NCBI RefSeq assembly: GCF_001687585.2
Contig: NZ_CP016537.2
Span: 220,001 to 284,000 of the forward strand
Direction: 5' to 3'
Origin: Planococcus halocryophilus
GTDB taxonomy: Bacteria; Bacillota; Bacilli; Bacillales_A; Planococcaceae
Length of the DNA stretch: 64,000 nt
Made by a program: the position numbers and the translations under genes
Shown here: in pieces, positions 1-7,231 of the stretch
Layout of the letters: each line of letters opens with the position of its first letter
Position numbering within the stretch: position 1 is the first letter of the stretch
The notes under the pieces: model-generated
Told to the model about the DNA's origin: nothing
Databases searched by the model: none
Seen by the model: the letters and a program-made list of their open reading frames with translations, nothing else

Positions 1-405
1 TATTCTTCGCAAACGAAAGATGCTGACTTGTTGACGGAATATGTCCGTCAGTCCTTATCGCGACAAATTACGTTGCAATATGCTACACCAAAAGAGCCAT
101 TGCAGGTGATTACAGCAGGAGCAAGTCTTGAGAAGAAATTTGCGGATTCGGTTCATCGCACGGAACAAGGTAATTACTTGTCCATCGATCCAGAAGCTTC
201 TCAGACGATTTTCCAAAAGATCACGGAACAAGCATCACAGCTTCAACAAACAGGTGTACAGCCTATCTTGTTGACGTCTCCTGCCATCCGTATTTACATG
301 AGACAGTTTGTCGAGCGTTTTGCACCAGATTTACCAGTACTATCGTATAACGAGCTAGAGCCGGAGGTTGAAATTCAAAGTGTTGGAGTGGTGAACATCT
401 CATGA
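1..405 (+). CDS. flhA: Flagellar export apparatus protein FlhA, C-terminal fragment
   Basis: The reading frame is open from base 1 and ends at the TGA at 403-405, so only the last ~134 codons are inside the window. FlhA is the integral membrane export gate of the flagellar type III secretion system. This piece is its cytoplasmic C-terminal domain, with the family-typical segments LTEYVRQSLSRQI, LLTSPAIRIYMRQF and a closing stretch ending in a conserved VLSYNEL. Its stop overlaps the flhF start as ATGA (402-405), so the two are translationally coupled. Identification rests on motifs and position before flhF-flhG; the membrane part lies upstream of the window. Confidence 0.93.
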   Translation, partial: YSSQTKDADLLTEYVRQSLSRQITLQYATPKEPLQVITAGASLEKKFADSVHRTEQGNYLSIDPEASQTIFQKITEQASQLQQTGVQPILLTSPAIRIYMRQFVERFAPDLPVLSYNELEPEVEIQSVGVVNIS

Positions 406-1526
406 GGCTAAAAACATACATCGTCAGTACGATGGCCGATGCAATTCCAATGATCAAAAAGGATTTAGGCCCAGATGCCTTGATCTTGAACACAAAAAAA
501 ATTAAAACTGGGGGTTTTTTAGGTTTTTTCCGGCAAGAAAAACTAGAAGTTACAGCGGCAATCGACCCAGTTACCTCAACGGAAAGTAAAAAAATAGAAC
601 CAACAAAGCTAGCGTTAAAAAAGATAGAACCTTCCAGAAGTCATGACCACTCAAAAGATTCTCCAGCTGAACTCATTAATGAGCTAAAGAACATCAAACA
701 GTTTATGGTGCAGCAGATGAAAGAAGAAAACCTGCCGGAATCACTTCGGTTGTTGAAAGCTCAATTGACTGCACAAGAAGTAGCACCCGAAATTTCGGCT
801 GACTTGCTGGCGAAATTAATGTCAAAAGTAGGTGGGGATACGACCCGAACTTTAGACAGTGTGCGGCTGTTAGCCCGTGAAGAACTAGTAGCGATAATTG
901 AAGCTCACCAATCACAATCCGCTTTGCAAGACCCAGAGGTTATCTGTTTTATCGGTCCGACGGGAGTGGGGAAAACAACTACTATCGCTAAAATTGCGGC
1001 TGATTATATGCTGACAAAAGATAAAAAAGTAGGATTGATTACGGCGGATACATACAGAATAGCTGCAGTTGAGCAATTGAAAACCTATGGCGGTATTTTA
1101 AACATCCCGGTTAAAGTAGTAGAATCCTCAACAGATCTGACAAGGGCAATTGAGGAATTTCAGGACTGCGACATTATTTTAATGGATACGGCTGGACGAA
1201 ATTATCAACAGGCGAAGTATATTGAAGAGCTTAAACGCTTATTGCCGACTGACAGCAAAGTACAAATTCATCTAGTGTTGAGTTTGACTTCCAAGTACGA
1301 AGATATGAGAAAAATTATTAATAATTTCGGATCGATTTCCATGGATGAACTACTTTTGACCAAAAAAGACGAAACGGGTTCTGCTGGTGCTATCGTGAAC
1401 TTGGTTTGTCAATACGACATTCCCATCCGTCATATTGCTAACGGTCAAAACGTTCCAAACGATATAGTGGCGTTCACGCCAGAATTGGCGGCTGATTTCA
1501 TTATGGGGGAAGAAAATCATGCTTGA
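402..1526 (+). CDS. flhF: Flagellar biosynthesis GTPase FlhF
   Basis: FlhF is an SRP-type GTPase that marks where and how many flagella are built, working with FlhG at the membrane. The 374-residue protein has an N-terminal basic/B domain opening MRLKTYIVSTMADAIPMIKKDLG, then an NG GTPase domain: G1 loop GPTGVGKTTT near residues 185-194, DTYRIAAVEQL after it, G3 DTAGRN near 262-267, and a TKKDE G4 motif. The length matches Bacillus FlhF. It overlaps flhA by 4 nt and flhG by 8 nt, consistent with one flagellar operon. No key GTPase residue is visibly missing. Confidence 0.96.
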   Translation: MRLKTYIVSTMADAIPMIKKDLGPDALILNTKKIKTGGFLGFFRQEKLEVTAAIDPVTSTESKKIEPTKLALKKIEPSRSHDHSKDSPAELINELKNIKQFMVQQMKEENLPESLRLLKAQLTAQEVAPEISADLLAKLMSKVGGDTTRTLDSVRLLAREELVAIIEAHQSQSALQDPEVICFIGPTGVGKTTTIAKIAADYMLTKDKKVGLITADTYRIAAVEQLKTYGGILNIPVKVVESSTDLTRAIEEFQDCDIILMDTAGRNYQQAKYIEELKRLLPTDSKVQIHLVLSLTSKYEDMRKIINNFGSISMDELLLTKKDETGSAGAIVNLVCQYDIPIRHIANGQNVPNDIVAFTPELAADFIMGEENHA

Positions 1527-2388
1527 TCAGGCAAAACAGTTAAGGGAAAAGATGATAGCAAAAAAGACTGATGGGGCTGACCGGAAATCTATTAAAAAGA
1601 CTCGTGTATTGGCGATAACCAGCGGAAAAGGAGGAGTTGGAAAATCCAACTTCGCTTTGAATTTTGGTTTAGGTCTAGTGGAAAATGACAAAAAAGTACT
1701 GATTTTCGATGTTGATTTGGGATTTGCTAATATTGATGTATTATTAGGTCGCATCCCTAAAGAAACCATTGCCTCAATGATTGAAAAAGATTTGGCCGTC
1801 CGAGATATCATTGAAAAAGGACCAAAGGGACTCCTGTTCATATCAGGTGGTAATGGTTTTAATGAGTTATTTCAAATGGACGATCACAAATTACACAAAT
1901 TTTTTCAGGAACTGGCCACGCTACAAGGTGAAGTAGATTATATTATCTTAGATACAGGTGCGGGACTGTCTTATGAAAATCTTCGTTTTATCTTGGCTGC
2001 AGATGATGTTATTTTAGTGACGACTCCCGAACCAACATCTATTACAGATGCTTATTCGGTCGTTAAGATGGTCCATGGCAAAGACCCAAATGTTCATATG
2101 AAACTGGTAGTCAATCAATGTACCAATAGCAAAGAGGGACAGCGAACGGCTGATAACTTTAAGCAGGTAGCTGAGCAATTTTTAGACAAAGAAATTGGTG
2201 CGTTAGGTTCTATTCCCAATGATTCGCATGTACCAGAAGCTGTTAAAAAGCAAGAGCCATTAATGCTAGCTTATCCAAATAGTGAGTCGGCATTAGCGAT
2301 TCGTCAAATAGCCAGTGAATTTCTACAGCTTAGGGTCCCTTATAAATTAGGACTTAAAGGGTTTATCATGAAAATCTTTTTTAAATAA
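1519..2388 (+). CDS. flhG: Flagellar number regulator FlhG (YlxH), MinD-like ATPase
   Basis: FlhG is a ParA/MinD-family ATPase that stimulates FlhF GTPase activity and limits flagellar number. The 289-residue product carries the deviant Walker A motif SGKGGVGKSN at about residues 35-44, the DVDLGFANIDVLLG switch segment and DTGAG at the Walker B strand. The C-terminus ends in a hydrophobic/basic helix (LGLKGFIMKIFFK) that fits the MinD-type membrane-targeting sequence. It overlaps flhF by 8 nt. In Bacillus subtilis cheB-cheA-cheW-cheC-cheD follow flhG; here sigD follows directly. Confidence 0.95.
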   Translation: MLDQAKQLREKMIAKKTDGADRKSIKKTRVLAITSGKGGVGKSNFALNFGLGLVENDKKVLIFDVDLGFANIDVLLGRIPKETIASMIEKDLAVRDIIEKGPKGLLFISGGNGFNELFQMDDHKLHKFFQELATLQGEVDYIILDTGAGLSYENLRFILAADDVILVTTPEPTSITDAYSVVKMVHGKDPNVHMKLVVNQCTNSKEGQRTADNFKQVAEQFLDKEIGALGSIPNDSHVPEAVKKQEPLMLAYPNSESALAIRQIASEFLQLRVPYKLGLKGFIMKIFFK

Positions 2389-2424
2389 GAGTGGCTTTGC
2401 CACTTGGAAACGGTGGTGAAAATC

Positions 2425-3183
2425 ATGCTGAATCATAAATTATCAAAAGAAGAGCTTACTTATTGGAGCGACTGGCAACAACATCGAGATCCAGAGGCTG
2501 GCGAGTACTTGGTTGAACAGTACCTTCCTTTGGTCGATTACGTGATTCAACGGTTCATGATCAGTTTGCCCAAAACTGTGGAAAAAGATGATGTCCGCAG
2601 TTATGCTTACGAAGGCTTGCTGGACGCTTTAAGTAAGTTTGATATTGAAAGGGATTTGAAATTTGAAACCTATGCTTCTTGGCGTATCAAAGGAGCTATT
2701 ATCGATGGGTTACGACACAGTGACTGGCTGCCGCGGTCAGTCAGAGATAAAGTCAAGAAAATTGAAAAAGCCTATCTTTTGTTAGAACAGCAAAATAGTG
2801 TAGCAGTCTCTGATGAAGAGGTCAGTTCGTATTTAGGCATTACGAAAGCGGAGTTGAATAAGACTGTGTCTGAAGCTGCCTTAGCAACGATGATTTCAAT
2901 GGATGACGAACACTTTGAAGAGCGAGGAACGGTAGCAGTTTATAACGCTGATTCACCTGAACGGCAACTGTCGGAGCGGATGACAAAAGAATCTTTGGTT
3001 CGTGCTATTGAGAAGCTGCCCGAAAAAGAAAAAATCACCGTTTCTTTATGTTATTTTGAAGAGATGAAATTAACCGAAATTGCAGAAATTCTAAGTGTTA
3101 GTGTATCGAGAGTTTCGCAACTCCATTCAAAAGCCATGCTGCGACTTCATGCATCAATTTTGTCTGTACACGATCATTATTGA
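2425..3183 (+). CDS. sigD: RNA polymerase sigma factor SigD (FliA)
   Basis: Sigma-28-type factor that directs RNA polymerase to late flagellar and motility promoters. Region 2 is clear (LKFETYASWRIKGAIIDGLR, then DWLPRSVR), and region 4 ends with LTEIAEILSVSVSRVSQLHSKA. From the chosen ATG at 2425 the protein is 252 residues, close to B. subtilis SigD (254). The frame is open to a TTG at 2404, but GGTGGTG at 2412-2418 is spaced correctly for 2425. The operon position after flhG and before a swrB-like gene matches the Bacillus fla/che operon end. Confidence 0.95.
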   Translation: MLNHKLSKEELTYWSDWQQHRDPEAGEYLVEQYLPLVDYVIQRFMISLPKTVEKDDVRSYAYEGLLDALSKFDIERDLKFETYASWRIKGAIIDGLRHSDWLPRSVRDKVKKIEKAYLLLEQQNSVAVSDEEVSSYLGITKAELNKTVSEAALATMISMDDEHFEERGTVAVYNADSPERQLSERMTKESLVRAIEKLPEKEKITVSLCYFEEMKLTEIAEILSVSVSRVSQLHSKAMLRLHASILSVHDHY

Positions 3184-3219
3184 TGGGGTAAAAACAACCA
3201 AAAGTCTAGGGGGATGATT

Positions 3220-3651
3220 ATGGTATGGCTATTGACGGCAATTAGTATTGCTCTGTTGCTAATGAATGTTCTGCTGATCCTAACAGTTATAAAACAGCGC
3301 TTAGATAAAGACCCAGAGAGAGTACACGAAAAGATGGCTGAATTTGTGGCTCAACTTGAACAAGAAAACAATGAACTTTACAATAAATTAACCATATATG
3401 TTAAAGATCGTGAGACTCAGTTGTTAGAGAGAGTTGAACGTTTGGAACGAAATAAGGTGCCAGTATTTGAGGAAATGGACACTCCAGAAAAGTCTAATAT
3501 GGATCCGGAAAAAATAATTCAGCTTTCCAGACAAGGATTTTCTTCTAAGCAAATTGCTAAAGTGCTTCAAGCTGATTATGGTGAAGTAGAGCTCGTCGTT
3601 AATATGAATAAGAAACTGCATGGCAATTCTAAAGTAAACGGGGTGCTATGA
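3220..3651 (+). CDS. swrB: SwrB-like membrane-anchored swarming motility protein
   Basis: The product has one N-terminal membrane helix (VWLLTAISIALLLMNVLLIL), then a charged, coiled-coil-like region with heptad leucines, and a C-terminal helix-turn-helix-like segment (IIQLSRQGFSSKQIAKVLQ). That layout and the place right after sigD match SwrB/YlxL, which in B. subtilis promotes assembly of the flagellar basal body and type III export. The start at 3220 is preferred over 3214 because AGGGGG at 3208-3213 abuts 3214 but is 6 nt from 3220. Assignment is by layout and synteny; sequence similarity in this family is low. Confidence 0.75.
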   Translation: MVWLLTAISIALLLMNVLLILTVIKQRLDKDPERVHEKMAEFVAQLEQENNELYNKLTIYVKDRETQLLERVERLERNKVPVFEEMDTPEKSNMDPEKIIQLSRQGFSSKQIAKVLQADYGEVELVVNMNKKLHGNSKVNGVL

Positions 3652-4088
3652 TGCGCATTGATAGTCAGAACGCACTCCAGAACGACCGACTTTCAAAACA
3701 AGTCAGTGGAAATAAAACAAATGAGATTTTTTCAAATGCCATGAAAAAATCTCAATCAAAGTTGCAAAATGATTCGTTCAACCAACTTATGAGTCGTGTT
3801 GACATACAAGGACAGAAGTTAACCAATCAAAGAACCCTTGAAAATGTTATAAATTATAAACAGGCGATTAAACAATTTGTATCAGAAACCGTACGTTACG
3901 GCTTGCATTTATCAGACGAACAAAGCCAAGTTTCAGGCGGCGGTATGAAGTCCCAACAGATTATTAAAGTAATCGATAAAAAACTTATTGAAATCCAAGA
4001 CCAAGTATTGAATAATGAAGAAGAAGGAATTGGTACTTTAGGTCTAGTTGGAGAAATCAGAGGTCTGCTTATAAATTTGTATATGTGA
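3648..4088 (+). CDS. YaaR family protein (DUF327)
   Basis: Small soluble helical protein of 146 residues. The central segment with NYKQAIKQFVSETVRYGL and the C-terminal ...LVGEIRGLLINLYM pattern are those of the YaaR/DUF327 family, whose biochemical role is not established. In B. subtilis yaaR sits elsewhere, beside tmk. Here it is inside the flagellar operon, its start overlapping the swrB-like stop as ATGA. An ATG one codon later (3651) has better spacing to GGGGTG at 3640-3645. The location suggests a motility-linked role, which is inference only. Confidence 0.7.
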   Translation: MMRIDSQNALQNDRLSKQVSGNKTNEIFSNAMKKSQSKLQNDSFNQLMSRVDIQGQKLTNQRTLENVINYKQAIKQFVSETVRYGLHLSDEQSQVSGGGMKSQQIIKVIDKKLIEIQDQVLNNEEEGIGTLGLVGEIRGLLINLYM

Positions 4089-4108
4089 CCAAGGATGGAG
4101 AGAGCGGA

Positions 4109-4459
4109 ATGTCGGAAAATCGTCGCGAATTTTTTCGAGTTACTTTCAATCAGGCTTTGAATGGTAAGATTTCAGTTTACGGAGACAAATTTTTGCCAGT
4201 CGAAATTTATGATGTTAGTGCCGGTGGTTTAGTATTTTCTTCTACGCTTAACATTCCTTTGGGAGAAAGCGTGCGTTGCAGCTTTGAGATATTAGATAGT
4301 CCTTTCTTGCTAGAAGGATCTGTTGTTCGAAAAGCGACTGGTGTGGATGTAGTGGAGTGCGGTGTGGAATTTGCTGTAAACCAAGGAGCGTCTTCAGAGT
4401 TATTCAAGCAACTAAATTACTATCAAATTCGCCAACGCAAAAGTTTTATAGATGATTAA
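4109..4459 (+). CDS. PilZ domain protein, probable cyclic-di-GMP receptor
   Basis: A 116-residue single PilZ domain. Both c-di-GMP binding signatures are present: RREFFR near the N-terminus (RxxxR type) and DVSAGG about 25 residues later (D/NxSxxG). Proteins of this family bind c-di-GMP and often slow or control flagella. As the last gene of the sigD-swrB-yaaR cluster, a motility-braking role like that of B. subtilis MotI/YpfA is plausible, though it lacks the extra N-terminal domain of that protein. The frame extends to a GTG at 4085, but GGAGAG at 4098-4103 supports the ATG at 4109. A terminator follows. Confidence 0.85.
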   Translation: MSENRREFFRVTFNQALNGKISVYGDKFLPVEIYDVSAGGLVFSSTLNIPLGESVRCSFEILDSPFLLEGSVVRKATGVDVVECGVEFAVNQGASSELFKQLNYYQIRQRKSFIDD

Positions 4460-4472
4460 CTTCACCATACGA

Positions 4473-4504
4473 AAAAGAACAGGCCTAGTGCCTGTTCTTT
4501 TTTT
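4473..4504 (+). terminator. Rho-independent terminator of the flagellar operon
   Basis: AAGAACAGGC and GCCTGTTCTT flank a short CTA loop region and are followed by a run of T. It closes the flhA...pilZ transcription unit. A near-identical hairpin recurs at 4723-4748 on the other side of the repeat element. Confidence 0.9.
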
Positions 4505-4536
4505 GTTGTCGAGAAAGTCCACAATTTGTGAAGTCA

Positions 4537-4638
4537 TAAAACCGCGATGGTCGCTTCGGGGATGGATCTAGCGAGAAGCCAGGAAGACCACCTGTCTTCT
4601 CGCTTCGCCTAGCCCGTGGACGCGCCATCGCTTGCGAC
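4537..4638 (+). repeat. Structured intergenic repeat, copy A
   Basis: This 102-bp stretch aligns with the reverse complement of 10639-10740 at roughly 80% by eye. Shared blocks are TAAAACCGCG, TGGTCGCTT, GGGGATG, AGCCAGGA, ACCACCTGTCTT and CCCGTGGACGCGC. It contains a central hairpin: GCGAGAAG (4571-4578) pairs with CTTCTCGC (4596-4603), with CAGG/CCTG inside. In copy B the same arms are CAAAAAG/CTTTTTG, so pairing is preserved by paired changes. It is not coding. No transposase is nearby. It lies in a gene-free gap (4460-4845) between two similar terminators. Confidence 0.8.
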
Positions 4639-4722
4639 TTTCATCATTAGGTAGATTAAAGAATATTGAGATCCATGTTTAGATAAACAACGGGATATCA
4701 AAGTATTTTATCTACAAATTCT

Positions 4723-4748
4723 AAGAACAGGCCCAGTGCCTGTTTTTT
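4723..4748 (+). terminator. Second copy of the terminator-like hairpin
   Basis: AAGAACAGGC-ccagt-GCCTGTT followed by seven T. It differs from the hairpin at 4473-4504 by a T-to-C change in the loop and a slightly shorter 3' arm. The two copies bracket repeat copy A, as if the terminator region was duplicated when the repeat arrived. Confidence 0.7.
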
Positions 4749-4845
4749 TATCGAAATTAGCTAGATAGAGGTTTGGATTACGAGAAGGAATTTCCAAAGA
4801 AAAAATAGAAGTAATAGCCAAGCGAATAAGAAAAAGAAGGTGGAG

Positions 4846-5616
4846 ATGATAGAAGCACCGGCAGAAATTCTTACTGTATGGCGGCAATTTGATAGCTTTC
4901 CTATGGAGACGTTGACAAAGGCTTGGTACTATCAACACTCAGGTGTAACTAAACAACGTAGCGTGGAACAAATGGTGGCGCATCATAGCCAATATGGAAT
5001 TACAGGCAATTGTTTTGATTTGGCGATTTGGTTGCTGTCAGCTTTTGATGAAGCGGGGATAAAAGCATATCCGGTAGGCAGCAATTTGAAAACAAAACAA
5101 GCTCATGCGGCTATACTAGCTGAAGATCAATATGGTCGGAGATTTTTATGTGATCTGGGGGACCAATGGATTCAACCCATTATGATCGACTTTACTAGTG
5201 AAGCTTTTGATGGCAATAAACAGTCTGGTTTTTTTCCAGGAGCGGAAGTGCAAGTCCGACCGTCTGAAAAAGGGTTTGAGATTGTGTATTTTCGACCAAA
5301 TGGCAAAAGATCTAGTCAAGTTTATATGACTCAACCCATTGAACGTGAATATTTGTTGGAGGCGGCCGAGTATTCTCAACATCATATCCACCCGGAGCCG
5401 CTGGTTGAAGTTCGATTACAGGACAAAGGTGAAACCGTCCATTGGGAATTTGACAATTGGCAAAGCTTTTTAAGTACGAATGCAGGGCTGTATCCTGATT
5501 CACCTGTTGAGACGTTAGAAGATTGGATAGAAAGAATTCATGAAAAAACACATTATGATAAAGAATTCTTACTTGAGGCTTTAAGTTATTATAAACAACT
5601 GAAAAGTAATGAATAA
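4846..5616 (+). CDS. Predicted Cys-His-Asp enzyme, arylamine N-acetyltransferase/transglutaminase-like fold
   Basis: The 256-residue soluble protein is not one I recognise by name. It shows an ordered Cys-His-Asp set: GNCFDLAIWLL (Cys near residue 63), AHAAILAEDQYG (His near 93) and CDLGDQW (Asp near 108). This order and spacing resemble the arylamine N-acetyltransferase and transglutaminase-like cysteine superfamily. The C-terminal half is mixed charged sequence without known motifs. The start at 4846 follows AAGGTGG; a GTG two codons upstream (4840) is in frame. It is probably co-transcribed with the next gene, 44 nt downstream. Substrate is unknown. Confidence 0.6.
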   Translation: MIEAPAEILTVWRQFDSFPMETLTKAWYYQHSGVTKQRSVEQMVAHHSQYGITGNCFDLAIWLLSAFDEAGIKAYPVGSNLKTKQAHAAILAEDQYGRRFLCDLGDQWIQPIMIDFTSEAFDGNKQSGFFPGAEVQVRPSEKGFEIVYFRPNGKRSSQVYMTQPIEREYLLEAAEYSQHHIHPEPLVEVRLQDKGETVHWEFDNWQSFLSTNAGLYPDSPVETLEDWIERIHEKTHYDKEFLLEALSYYKQLKSNE

Positions 5617-5660
5617 TAGTATCGATAAGCTGCAGAAAGAAAAGGGCAGGTGAATCATGT

Positions 5661-6125
5661 ATGGAATCTAAAACACAATTGCAGTTTGAACTGACAGAGT
5701 TTGCAGACGATCGAGGAGAAGAACGAATACCGGCTATTGGCAACTATGATTATTGGCTCTTGCTGATGGAATATTTTATAGCCAAATCCGATAGTTTTGA
5801 AATTCATTGTTGGAATGAAGAAGTGGTCGCCATTGAAGAGTTTACGTCTAGTGTTCCAGGACTGTTCGAAATCACTGAAAAAGAAGGCATGACTATTTTT
5901 ACTGGTTTACTAACAGTTGAAATCGCCGAATTTTTGATCACACGCCCTATAAATCGAGAAAAGAGGCTGGCATGGTTTTCCGTGTTTTTAAGTAATGGAG
6001 AGCAACATGTTTTCTCTTCAGAGCATTGGGGAACTGAATTTTTTGTGCCGGATGTAACGGAAGAAGATTTGTTGTTTATCCAACATGTTGCACCAGATGA
6101 TTCATTATTTAATGAATATGAATAG
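5661..6125 (+). CDS. Hypothetical acidic protein
   Basis: A 154-residue acidic protein with no signal peptide or membrane helix, and no family recognised. It is rich in Glu/Asp and aromatic residues (YDYWLLLMEYF near the N-terminus, RLAWFSVFLSNGEQHVF near the middle). Such small acidic alpha/beta proteins are often immunity- or regulator-like, but nothing specific is visible. It starts 44 nt after the predicted Cys-His-Asp enzyme with an AGGTG ribosome binding site and no terminator between them, so the two probably form an operon. A weak terminator follows at 6133-6164. Confidence 0.7.
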   Translation: MESKTQLQFELTEFADDRGEERIPAIGNYDYWLLLMEYFIAKSDSFEIHCWNEEVVAIEEFTSSVPGLFEITEKEGMTIFTGLLTVEIAEFLITRPINREKRLAWFSVFLSNGEQHVFSSEHWGTEFFVPDVTEEDLLFIQHVAPDDSLFNEYE

Positions 6126-6132
6126 AATTTAA

Positions 6133-6164
6133 GCCTCCGAAAATTAACTAGCGGGGGTTTTTTA
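6133..6164 (+). terminator. Weak Rho-independent terminator
   Basis: CCTCCG and CGGGGG arms (one G-U pair) with a 12-nt loop, followed by TTTTTT. It lies directly after the 5661-6125 gene. Confidence 0.6.
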
Positions 6165-6200
6165 TTTTCTGCAAAATATTCTTAAAAATCTGAAATCTCA

Positions 6201-6228
6201 TTGACTTTATCTTCTTTAAAGTTAATAA
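6201..6228 (+). promoter_or_regulatory. Candidate SigA promoter of the amino acid importer operon
   Basis: TTGACT at 6201-6206, a 16-bp spacer and TAATAA at 6223-6228, about 107 nt before the lipoprotein start. The untranslated leader of ~100 nt shows no riboswitch I recognise. Confidence 0.5.
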
Positions 6229-6334
6229 TAGGTAATGTAGTAATTTCTAAAATATGGAAATAAACGGTTCTATTGTAATGGAAAGCTAAGCAAGCGAAAA
6301 ACAGTTGGGAAAATTTGAAGGTGGAGGAATAGAA

Positions 6335-7159
6335 ATGAAAAAAACTACGATAAGTACTCTTATACTTTTATTTATTTTTGGTCTGCTAGCGGCTTGTGGA
6401 TCTGAAGACGCAGCAAAGACAGCTACTGCGAAGGAAACAGAAGGTAATACAGGTGGAGTACTCGAACGTATGGAAGAATCGAAAGAATTGAATGTTGCAT
6501 TTGAAGGAACTTATCCACCTTTTAACTTCATCGATGATAATGATGAATTTCAAGGGTTCGATGTCGATATCTCTAACGAAATTGCAGAACGTCTAGGTGT
6601 GGAAGCTAATTTTATCGCAACCAAATGGGATGGGTTGATCGGAGGACTAAAGGCAGATAAATTCGATATCATCATCAGCCAAATGACGGTGACAGAAGAG
6701 CGGAAAAAAAGTGTCGACTTTACAGACCCATATGTTATTTCCGGATCGGTGCTAATCACACGTGAAGATACAGATGATATTACAAAACTTGAAGATATCA
6801 AAGGTAAAAAAGTAGGTGTTGGTGGTGGAACGACTTTTGAAGAAGTAGCGAATAGCGTGGACGGAGCAGAAGTGAAGTTGTACAAAGCTGTCGGTGATTA
6901 TATTCAGGATTTAACGAATAAACGCCTTGATGTCATTATCAATGATCAATTGTTGATCAGTTACAACATTAAGGAAAAAAATCTTCCAATAAAAATTTCA
7001 AGCGATATTTTAAATAAAGATGAAATCGGTATGGCTGTTAATAAAGGCAATGAAGACTTTATTGAAAAAGTTAATATTGCTTTGAGTGAAATGAAAGAAG
7101 ATGGAACATACGATGAAATTTATAAAAAATGGTTTGGGACAGAACCGTTAAAAAACTAG
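6335..7159 (+). CDS. Polar amino acid ABC transporter, substrate-binding lipoprotein
   Basis: Extracytoplasmic binding protein of a His/Gln/cystine-type amino acid importer. From the ATG at 6335 the product is 274 residues, with a lipoprotein signal (MKKTTIST..., hydrophobic core, lipobox LAAC). The family-3 solute-binding fold follows: FEGTYPPFNFIDDNDEFQGF near the start, then DIIISQMTVTEERKKSVDFT and DPYVISG. GGAGG at 6323-6327 fixes this start; the frame extends to 6305. It heads a four-gene operon with a dehydrogenase, permease and ATPase. The bound amino acid cannot be read from sequence. Confidence 0.93.
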   Translation: MKKTTISTLILLFIFGLLAACGSEDAAKTATAKETEGNTGGVLERMEESKELNVAFEGTYPPFNFIDDNDEFQGFDVDISNEIAERLGVEANFIATKWDGLIGGLKADKFDIIISQMTVTEERKKSVDFTDPYVISGSVLITREDTDDITKLEDIKGKKVGVGGGTTFEEVANSVDGAEVKLYKAVGDYIQDLTNKRLDVIINDQLLISYNIKEKNLPIKISSDILNKDEIGMAVNKGNEDFIEKVNIALSEMKEDGTYDEIYKKWFGTEPLKN

Positions 7160-7231
7160 GTCTTTATCGTAGTGGAAGTGACTTATCTAATTATGATTTT
7201 TGGATAAATGCTAAGTGTAAGGGGTGAGGAA

